Notes under the pieces: generated by a model
Database searches by the model: none
Seen by the model: only the letters and a program-made list of their open reading frames with translations
Told to the model about the DNA's origin: nothing
NCBI GenBank assembly: GCA_026075535.2
Contig: AP026538.1
Span: forward strand, 6,138,001-6,202,000
Direction: 5' to 3'
Length of the DNA stretch: 64,000 nt
From: Tricholoma matsutake
Taxonomy: Eukaryota; Basidiomycota; Agaricomycetes; Agaricales; Tricholomataceae
Made by a program: the position numbers and the translations under genes
Shown: positions 55,927-64,000 of the stretch, piece by piece
How the letters are laid out: each line of letters opens with the position of its first letter
Numbering within the stretch: the stretch's first letter is position 1

Positions 55927-58900
55927 AACAAGAGGTCCCACTGACGACCCAAGGAAATGAGCATGATAGCAGAGGAACGGTCCTTGGGTGTGAGAAGGAG
56001 TCATCCAAGGACAATGAAATGCCGTTGAGCGCAAGGTTTACCATAGAGAAGGAAGACAAACTCTTACTTACAGATGCAAATAGTAAACCAGACACCACCA
56101 TGTACACCGCCCAAGCAGAATCTCATATCATTGATCTGTATTGCATGGAGAGCAACGACAACGAAACAAGAACCACACCGTTCCAATACATGGTCAAATT
56201 ACATGGACCACAAGGAGAAATCATGAGGCTAAATAGCACATTCGACAATGGAGCAATGGTGAACGCTGTTGATCTCTGGACATTCCGAACTGTCAAGCAC
56301 CGCCTCGAAACACTGGGGAAGTCAAATCATATCATGCGTATGGCGGATGGTAGGCTGGTACCATCTGCTGGAACATGGACAGGAAGTGTCACAGCAGCAG
56401 ACATCTCACATCGAGGTACCTTTGAAGTCTTTGATAGCAATGGGGCTTGGTCAGTGCTGTTTGGGAAACCCCTCCTGAAGAAGTTCAAAGCGGTGCACGA
56501 TTATGACCTGGACATCATAAGGATCCCCAAGGATGGCAACTGGGTCATGCTACAGAACCAGCACAAGTCGGAAGGAAGAACCCAGTCACTGTTTCCAGCA
56601 AACGGTAATTCCGGTAATAACCAGGGCATAACTCCAAGGGGGATCTCTGCACATCCCCCCCAAGAACATGAGAGTCATCAAGAAACCAGAACCGAGCATC
56701 CAGAGGCACAGGACAGGCACATGCACCAGAATCTCACAACACCACAAACTCAACACCCACTCATGCAGGATGGAAACAAGAGACGTACAAAAGTGGAACG
56801 TGCCCAGTGGCAAGTAGCCAATGGCTTGCATGAAAGGAGGTCTCGGGCAGAATGTGCATCAGCAAAGCACAAGAGATTAGGGAAATCACTACAGAAAGAT
56901 AAACGACTAACTGCCCAGCTTTCATCCTCCACCAAAATACCTCTTACTAATAATATACCCAACAGCCCAGACCCCAAACCAAGCGAAGGCAACATATGGA
57001 ACATCAGCTCAGAAGAACATGACATCAATACCATCACAGAGCAAAAATTACTTTCCAGGGACCAAGACAAAGTGGTGTTCACCCGGTCATCAGATCCATT
57101 TAAAGTTGAGCGTGTGAATGCAGTGCTCTCAGAACTAACTATAGGTGATGATTTAACTGAAAAACAACGCGTAAGCATTGATAACCTACTCCGCGAGTTC
57201 GCTGACTGCTTTGCACTATCCATGAGTGAGGTAACGGTAGTAGCAGGAGCCACACACAAACTACACATACCCAATGGCACAACATTTAAAAAGAAGGTAA
57301 ATCAACATCCTCTCAGTGGCCCTCAAAAGGAATACTTCAATGGTGTGCTCAACAAAATGCTAGAGGCAGGTATAATTGCCCCAATCAGCCACAGTGCGGT
57401 CAAGTGTTGTGGTGCAACTACCTTGGCAAAGAAAGCACATGAAGGCATAGGTCTAAACTTAGAAGAACTGCAACACTGGGTCAATGATGAATGCATCACC
57501 ACCAGAATACCTTCAGCCTTCAAAAACCTCCCACCAAGAAATTCTGAATGGCCAGACACAGTACCAGAAGAAACACAAACTAAGTGGTGAGTGTGCCAGG
57601 ACTTTGCCGAACTGAACAAAGTAACACAGGTACCACCTATGCCCCAAGGAGACATATGGGCCAAGCAACAGCGCCTGAGTGGCCACCGATGGGTAAATAC
57701 ATTCGACTTTGCAGCAGGATTCTATGCTTGCGAAATCAGCCCAGAGGACCAACCATATGTATGCTTCTATGTGGAAGGAAGGGGGTACTTCTGTTACAAG
57801 TGCATGCCCTTCGGATTAACAGGTGCGCCCTCTACCTTTGCAGAAATGACAGCTCAAGCACTTGGCAACCTCATAGGTATACTTTTTGAACTGTTCGTAG
57901 ACGATGGTGGAATGGCCGGAGATGATTTTGAAGAAACATTGGCCAACATTCGAACATTGCTAACCAGGGTAAGAGAAAAAGGGCCCTCTCTATCACCAAA
58001 TTTTGTTTTTAAATTCTTCATGACTGAAGCCACCTTTGCAGGAGCAAGAGTGGGACCAACAGGTATAAAACCAGACTTGACAAAACTAACAGCCATTGTA
58101 GACTGGAAACGGCCCACAGATCTACAGAATCTAGCGGCATTTACAGGACTTACAGGTTATTTTAGATCACTAATCAACGGCTATGCAGCCTTGGCCCAAC
58201 CCCTCACCGACCTAGCCAGAGGCCTCAACCTTCCAAAGGGAAAGGGTAAAGCAGCATATCGACGCGCCATGAAAGGGCACTTGCTGGCAGGCCTATGGAA
58301 GGAAGAACATGAAAAAGCCTTCCTGGGACTGAAAATTGCCTTAACCAATGAACCAGTTTTGAAAGGACCAAAATTTGATGGAACACCCTTCATTGTTACC
58401 ATGGATGGTTGCAAATACGGTTTTGCAGGCATGCTGTCACAAAGACATACTATGGTCTCGCCAAATGGAAAGGACATCACACATATACATCCAGTCGCAT
58501 TTGGCAGTAAACGAACATCTGAGACAGAAGAGAAGTACAAACCATACTTACTAGAATTTGCTGCACTGAAGTTCTCTTTAGACAAATTCTCCGACCTTAT
58601 ATGGGGCTACCCAGTGGAACTAGAAACAGGCTGTCAGGCACTCAGAGACCACCTGCTAAATGACAAACTCAACTCCATCCATGCTCATTGGAGGGACAGC
58701 GTGTTAGCCCACCAAATTGTGGACGTACGACACCAACCTGGCCACCTAAACCCCATAGCAGATGGTATCAGCAGGAAATATGTGAACCTACCCAAGGAAG
58801 AAAACGATGGTCACACATGGACAGTAAGTGAAGATTGGGAAGCACAAACGGGCATTCAGAATGACATATTCCAAATTGAGTCACCACTCATTTATGATGC

Positions 58901-60367
58901 TCTCAAAACCCAGTTCGCTAATGAAAAAGCATTCCTAAATGTTATAGAGGCACTGGCTGAACTAGATCACAGGAGGATTATTAAGGAACAGAAGCAAGCT
59001 AAGCACCGGGCAGAAGGGTACGTAATCCAAGACAGTAAGCTTTGGAGGATTGGTGACACCAAATCTACATGGGCAAAACCACGAGTAGAATGTGTACCAC
59101 AATCAGAGGCAGTCACACTAGCATGGGAGGTACACCAGAGCCAAGGACATTTCCACCAAGATAATGTGAAGATCGCACTAATGGACAAGATAGCCAGCCC
59201 ACATCTAGACCAATCCATCACCAAGGCAATCATGGATTGTGGTAAGTGCAAAGGACATGGCCTGAAACACTTACATTCACTACTAGAGCCCATAATGCGG
59301 CAACACCCATTTGAACTGCTTGTGGGAGACACACTGTCAATGCCAAAAGGAAAAGGGGGTTTCACGAAAATTGCATTATATGCAGACATCTACTCGCAAC
59401 ATGTTTGGGCAGATAAACTCAAGATGGCTGCAACAGCTGCAACCACATGCAGAACATTCAACAACATTTGTACCACATTCACAGCACCTGAAGCCCTCAT
59501 GGTTGATGGAGGACCTGAGTTTGACAACAACGCTGTTCGTGAAGCATGCGCCACACGTAAGGTTGAGTTGTGGATCATCCCAGGATATTCCCCCTGGATC
59601 AATGGCCTCATAGAAGGGATGAATGCAAAATTGTTGGGGAAATTGAAGAGGCTATACTCCCCCAATCTAGGGGAAGACAAATGCAATGCAAAGGACCTAC
59701 CAGCTTCATGGCCTGACCACCTTGAGGAAGCCATTGAATCCCTTAATAATTGCATACTGCCAAATCTCAAATTCTCACCAAATGAACTTCTTCTAGGCAT
59801 CGTGATCAACACAAAGCACACTCCAGTGGACCAAGCAGAACAGGAAGTGTCAACTGGTGAAGTGGGGGTCCAGATGGCATACATGGAACAGCAGCGATTA
59901 GATGGGTACAAGCACATACTATCTCATGCCCATAAACGGAAGCTGGCGTTTGACAGGAGACTATTAGCCCAAGCTCCAAGAGAGGTCATATTCAAAGCAG
60001 GACAACTCGTACAGGTATACAGGAGTGACCTGGACTTCACATCTAAGGTAGAAAGGAAGATGGAGCCTAGGTGGTCAGCACCACGCTGAGTAACAAGCAG
60101 GGACCGCAATTCTTACAAGTTGGAGACTCTCGAAGGATTACCTATTAGCAACAGGTTCTCCTCCAGGCGACTATGAAGGTTCATTCCACGTAGCGGCACA
60201 GCGCTACATGAAGTACAAGCAGAGATTGAAAAGCTGCGGAGTAAGCAGGAAGCTGAAGAAGACATTGTGCAAGGGGTAGAAGGAAGACAGGTGATCGACG
60301 ATGATAGCAATACAGATTGGGAGGATATAGAGCATGGAGCAGAGCAGGAACCATCAACCCTGAGCTG
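55842..60367 (+). pseudogene. Pol polyprotein: protease, RT, RNase H, integrase (element G)
   Basis: Two long frames (55842-57590 and 57591-60089) are separated only by TGA at 57588. Two more TGA (60087 and 60173) precede the final stop at 60365. Protease: STFDNGAMVNA (56238-56270) and SVLFGKPLL. RT: CQDFAELNKV, CMPFGLTGAPSTFAE and the catalytic box ELFVDDGGMAG (57888-57920). RNase H: FIVTMDGCKYGFAGML and YLLEFAALKFSLDKF. Integrase: HQSQGHFHQDN...CGKCK, Asp in VGDTLSMP, Asp in MVDGGPEF, Glu in NGLIEGMNAK. No chromodomain. With the three TGA read as arginine, pol would be open over about 1500 codons, making this the best-preserved element. Confidence 0.9.
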
Positions 60368-60480
60368 AGTTCAGCAATGGCCCTGGCTGCTGACTAACAC
60401 CGATCATTTTAAGCCTGACTCCCTATATATTAGAGGCCCTATATCGCTTCAACCACCTTGCCCAACCCACACTCAGTCTA

Positions 60481-60554
60481 ATGAATGCAAGAGCCTTGAA
60501 TAATGGATGGTTTTCTGGATATACCCTATTCTTCATTGTCATGGTGTTCCTCAG
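60481..60554 (+). pseudogene. Accessory membrane/secreted protein ORF of G, 5' part
   Basis: ATG 60481 opens MNARALNNGW followed by a strongly hydrophobic stretch (FFIVMVFL) that could be a signal peptide or membrane anchor. The hAT-like element interrupts it after 74 nt. The reading continues exactly in frame at 62673 when the insert and one 8-bp duplication are removed. The gene sits between pol and the 3' LTR. Function unknown. Confidence 0.55.
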
Positions 60555-60768
60555 TAGTGTTTAAAGGTCCAGTCCAATGGACCGGAAAAAAAACCACAAC
60601 CTAACCCAACCCAACCGAATGCAACTGAACCGTCGGTTGTGGTTGCTTGGTTTCAGGGGGCAGTTGGGTTGCTGGTTGCCTCTATTTCAGAATACTTGAA
60701 AACCATTTGAAAACTGGTTGCAATCAGTTGCAACCGGTCTTCTTACAGTTCTACATATCCCATACTAC

Positions 60769-61247
60769 TTACAGCCATTTGCATAGAGGATGGCAGTAAA
60801 CTGAAAATTTTGATCAATTACAAACAAACAAAATCTAGCTAGATTTTGGCACATCCCTTCATTGTGACTCAATTTATAGCTTCCACAATGACTTTTAGAC
60901 CTCATGTTTGCTGAAGAACATGTAGATAAATGGAACAGGCTCACACTCCATGCAGTATAACATAATTTTAAGTGTCATCTGACCTAAAGGGCAAGAGTTA
61001 TTGATAGAATATATATTAATATGATCACACAGGGTACAGTAAAAATTAATACATGTTTTCCTTCACATATTGTGTACCTACCCTATTTATCTACAAGTTC
61101 TTCAGCAAACATGAGGTCTGAAAGTTGTTGTGGAAGCTATAAATCAAGTCACAATGAAGGGATGTGCCAAAATCTAGCTAGATTTTATTTGTTTGTAATT
61201 GATCAAAATTTTCAGTTTACTGCCATCTTCTATGCAAACGGTTGTAA
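60769..61247. repeat. Large inverted repeat (163-bp arms) in the hAT-like element
   Basis: Arms 60769-60931 and 61085-61247 are near-perfect reverse complements around a 153-bp spacer. The arms contain AAAATCTAGCTAGATTTT. It may be a separate fold-back element nested in the hAT-like one. Confidence 0.85.
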
Positions 61248-61359
61248 GTAAATTTATGTACTGTATTTGAAAAAATATAACTAATGTAGTCTACTTGTAC
61301 TTATATTTACGGTATACAAAAGGGCAATGTGAACCCAGGGCAAAAAGAGCTTGTTTCAC

Positions 61360-62520
61360 GAGTCCTTATATACCCCGTGGCTGCACACAGACCATTTGGT
61401 CGTGCTTGTGCTCCCCAAAAAGAAAGTGGCACCACTTTCTAAACAACTCCCATGACCATGAATGACCCACAACGCCGCGTCATCCCTACCATCTACACCT
61501 CCTACCTCAAAATACTGCGCTGGATTACTAGAAAGTGGGCCCAGATGACACGCTAGTCATTGTTTGGGCCCTCAGGTATGTTTTTTTCATTCTTAAATCA
61601 TTCTTTTTGGCTAACTAATACTCTTCCTTTTCAGATTCTAACCTTTTGATGACGACGTCGGGCCCACCACCCCATGCTCCCACAATGCAATGCCACCACC
61701 AATGCCAGCCAATGCCAACAGCGACAACAACAACAACATGGATGTGTCGTCATCACCACCCCTGCAGGCCCAAACAATGACGAATGTCGTTTGGGCCATA
61801 TGGTATGTTTTTTATGATTCATTTCTTACTATGAACCAACTTTCTTTTTCTTTTTATATTTTTCCTGTTGATAACGACATTGCGTGGCCCCCAAGTACAC
61901 CCCCTCCATCACCATTCCCTGGCCCTATGCCACCGCTGTGAGCATCTGCTCACAGGGCTGCAACGGGCCCCGTTTCTTGACAACAATGCCACACAAATGC
62001 CATGTCACATAGTGCCACCACCCCGCCTGCGAGCCACTGCTCGTAGGGGGTGATGGTGGTGCTGACTGACAACACAGATGGGTGGGGGTAACGAATGACA
62101 GCACGAAGATGGAATGGGGGGACATCAAACAACAACGCGAACACGAACGACTGGGGACAACGTATAACAGGGACAGCGAATGGGGAGGATGACAAATGCA
62201 GGGATGATGGACAACAGGGACGACGACGACAGGGAACAATGGTGGGGATGCCGACGTGGCATCAGGGGGGGTGCAACAACACGACAACGAACGGCAGCGA
62301 CAACGACAATGAATGCAGGGCAACCACAACGACAATGAATGCGGGGGATGACCCTACCCATGCCACCAACACAAGAGTGGCATTGTTTTTTTAGGTTTTC
62401 TTTTTCTTTCGTCTTATTTTCTTATTTTCGCTCTCTGAATGACCCCCCACCACTGCGAGCACCTGCTCGCAGGGTGTGTTGTAATTAGTTGTATTTAATA
62501 TATAGTAAAATTAAAATATG
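61360..62520. other. Hairpin-rich core module of the hAT-like element
   Basis: Two GCCCA...TTTGGGC hairpins each sit a few bases before GTATGTTTTTT (61575 and 61811), followed by T-rich DNA; the first ends in an intron-like TTTTCAG. Further right are three GAGC..GCTC hairpins and ACAACG-rich low-complexity DNA (62100-62350). It resembles 38230-39480. No protein family is recognised. Confidence 0.5.
61938..62476 (+). repeat. Three copies of the palindromic GAGC-NN-CTGCTC motif
   Basis: Copies at about 61938 (TGTGAGCATCTGCTCACA), 62028 and 62454 (TGCGAGCACCTGCTCGCA), followed by AGGG. They match the copies in 38793-39214 with paired changes in the arms. Confidence 0.85.
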
Positions 62521-62672
62521 TATCAAAAATTGCTGGAAAAACTGGTGGCAACCGGTTTTTCGGTTGCAGTTGCCCTAAGTTGGGCACCAGTTGCAACTGG
62601 TTGCGGTTGCCGGTTGCCCATCTTGGGGTCGAAAAACCGGACCAAACTGGACCTTAAAACACTATTCCTCAG

Positions 62673-62998
62673 CCCTTTCATCCTAACATCAAAACAACTA
62701 CAACCAGACCCTGAATATGACGATATCGAACTGGGGGAGTTACCCAGTTTTGTCAACCCAGAGCTAGTTCAAGAATGACTTGCTATCCCAATACCACCCG
62801 ACATTGACTTCCTGCCGGCTGCTCATTTACGGCCTTCACAAGATGCACACCCAGTAACCCTGACCAATCCAAGAGCTGACTACAATGATGGACAAGGTCC
62901 CAGAAGGTACCTGTGGCCTAAACACCATTTCTATGTTGGGCCTTTAGGGGGAGCAATTGCCATGGACATTCCTCCTGGGGTACATGGGCCAAGGTGAG
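62673..62998 (+). pseudogene. Accessory membrane/secreted protein ORF of G, 3' part
   Basis: It continues from 60554: KQLQPDPEYDDIELGELP, then a TGA at 62776 after VQE (CGA expected), then LAIPIPPDIDFLPAAHLRP and a stop at about 62996. With the first part it gives about 132 codons: a hydrophobic N-terminus, then a polar, acidic and Pro-rich body. I recall similar tails from agaricomycete retroelements but cannot name a function. Confidence 0.55.
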
Positions 62999-63081
62999 GG
63001 TAAGGCATTGGTGCCTTGTACATACATAATTCTCTCTTCCTTCCCTGAGTTGAGATTGCAATGAGGGTGTTGCTATTGTGT

Positions 63082-63092
63082 AGGGGGGTACA
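63082..63092 (+). promoter_or_regulatory. Polypurine tract of element G
   Basis: AGGGGGGTACA lies directly before the 3' LTR. Nothing else is recognised in 62999-63081. Confidence 0.65.
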
Positions 63093-63322
63093 TGTAGCCA
63101 TGGCAGTAGTGCCCATAGCAGAGTCCGTAGCAGAGCCATGCCAGAGTCCAGCATTCCCCTTAGTGGTCACGTGACCTCGTAGATAGACACGCGCATGTGG
63201 TAGACAGAAATCATCTTTGCTTGTCCGCATCCTTTCTGACTCGCGTCTAGTAGTAGATGCGAGCCCTGTCCAAACCGTCTCATCTAGTAGTAGACAAGAC
63301 CCTGAAAGACCGCATGGCTCCA
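63093..63322 (+). repeat. 3' LTR of element G
   Basis: 230 bp, aligned without gaps to 53983-54212. Confidence 0.95.
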
Positions 63323-64000
63323 ATGTCAGAGGTAGATTTCTTAGGACATAATATCTCAACAAGGGGGATCAAAGTAGATTCAGGAAAGGTGAAGCGCATT
63401 CTGAACTGGCTGGCACCGATGAGTGCAAAGCATGTGCACCAATTCCTGGGACTTGTCCGATACACCGCACAGTTCTTGCTGTCACTCGCCGAACACACTG
63501 CAGTCTTGATGCCACTGACGAGAAAAGAATGTAACACATCATTCCCAGCTTGGAATAACACACACCAATATGTGTTCCAAGTGATAAAGAGATTGGTAGT
63601 GAGCAGAGACTGTCTAACGACAATCGACCATGAAGCACCAGGGGAGAATAAGATTTTTGTGACGTGTGATGCGAGTAAACATTGGACAGGTGCAGTACTG
63701 GTGTTTGGGCCCATGTGGGAGACAGCAAGACTGGTAGCTTTTGAGAGCAGGCAGTTCAATAGCACAGAAAGAAACTACCCTGTACATGAACAGGAAATGT
63801 TGTCAATAATGAGGGCAATACACAAATGGAGGGTAGACCTACTAGGGAGCCACATTAACATCTACACAGACCATAAGACACTTCAGAACTTTGATTATCA
63901 AAGAGATCTATCCCAATGACAAGCACGATGGATGGAATACCTTTCCCAATATGAATACACAATCATGTATATCAATTGTGATCGGAACATGGTGGCTGAT
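63323..64000 (+). pseudogene. RT thumb and RNase H of element F, resumed (runs off the window)
   Basis: EVDFLGHNISTRGIKVD and VHQFLGLVRYTAQFL are the RT thumb; FVTCDASKHWTGAVL (Asp), YPVHEQEMLSIMRAIHKW (Glu) and IYTDHKTLQNF (Asp) are RNase H. A TGA at 63917 after DLSQ stands where arginine or another residue precedes QARWMEYLSQ. The sequence continues beyond 64000. Confidence 0.85.

Larger units (their letters stand above)
60555..62664. mobile_element. hAT-like non-autonomous DNA transposon
   Basis: The terminal inverted repeats read TAGTGTTTAAAGGTCC on the left and, inverted, TAGTGTTTTAAGGTCC on the right. A perfect 8-bp duplication TTCCTCAG is at 60547-60554 and 62665-62672. Eight-bp duplications and TAG-type ends indicate the hAT superfamily. 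No transposase frame is visible in 2110 bp. The interior holds a 163-bp inverted repeat and a hairpin-rich core shared with 38230-39480. Confidence 0.85.
53983..63322 (+). mobile_element. Element G: Ty3/Gypsy-type retrotransposon nested in F
   Basis: Short LTRs of 230 bp (53983-54212 and 63093-63322) end in GGCTCCA. The 4-bp duplication ATGT is at 53979-53982 and 63323-63326. Gag and pol are nearly open, and a hAT-like element is inserted near the 3' end. Without it G is about 7.2 kb. Confidence 0.95.
50900..64000 (+). mobile_element. Element F: Ty3/Gypsy-type retrotransposon, partial, interrupted by G
   Basis: Gag, protease and RT run from about 51189 to 53982 and resume at 63323 after element G, with the RT reading (KKSTLFML then SEVDFLGHNIS) continuing. 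The left edge is approximate. Integrase and the 3' LTR are outside the window. Confidence 0.8.

Noticed and set aside
62095..62394. Asn/Asp-rich ORF in the hAT-like element
   Set aside because: It comes from ACAACG-type low-complexity DNA and has no conserved feature.
53983..63322. Dating element insertions from LTR divergence
   Set aside because: Differences are almost all CpG transitions, so a neutral clock does not apply.

Overview
The window looks like heterochromatic nuclear DNA of a filamentous basidiomycete, most likely an agaricomycete. The grounds are the retroelement families present and the short introns (50-59 bp, GT...CTNA...AG) in two genes that I could splice by eye. I found no ordinary host gene, rRNA or CRISPR. 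Nearly every supported coding region belongs to a transposable element, and most are decayed.

Layout. (1) 1-12706: a minus-strand gag-like gene is split by nested solo LTRs of one family: LTR1 819-11934 contains LTR2 864-10909, which contains both chromovirus A (941-8764, minus) and solo LTR3 (9450-10654). (2) 12707-16422: weakly coding, with a 57-bp tandem repeat. (3) 16423-36880: a non-LTR retrotransposon (H). It is interrupted by chromovirus D (20275-36058, 5-bp TSD CTTAG), itself interrupted by chromovirus E (23888-31911). (4) 36881-40127: small DNA elements, including a TIR element (37820-39934) with tRNA-like sequences and covarying hairpins. (5) 40538-50448: Gypsy-type element C, complete with LTRs and 4-bp TSD CTGG, inserted in an unidentified ORF. 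(6) ~50.9 kb to the right edge: Gypsy-type element F, whose RT is split by Gypsy-type element G (53983-63322, TSD ATGT). G in turn holds a 2.1-kb hAT-like element (60555-62664, TSD TTCCTCAG).

How the parts work: A, C, D, E, F and G encode gag with zinc knuckles plus protease, RT and RNase H; all but F also show integrase in the window (F continues past the right edge). A, D and E end pol with a chromodomain. All three have a 9-11 nt match between the predicted transcript start and the bases 2 nt after the 5' LTR, as in Tf1/sushi self-priming. The space between pol and the 3' LTR carries accessory genes. In C and D there is an antisense, intron-containing gene for a coiled-coil protein with a Zn(II)2Cys6-like cluster. 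In E there is a sense zinc-knuckle ORF and a small membrane-protein ORF, and in G a sense ORF with a hydrophobic N-terminus. These accessory genes are the most interesting content.

Decay is dominated by CpG transitions. In-frame TGA codons repeatedly replace arginine (CGA), and the two LTRs of G differ at 17 of 230 sites, all transitions, 16 of them in CpG-derived dinucleotides.
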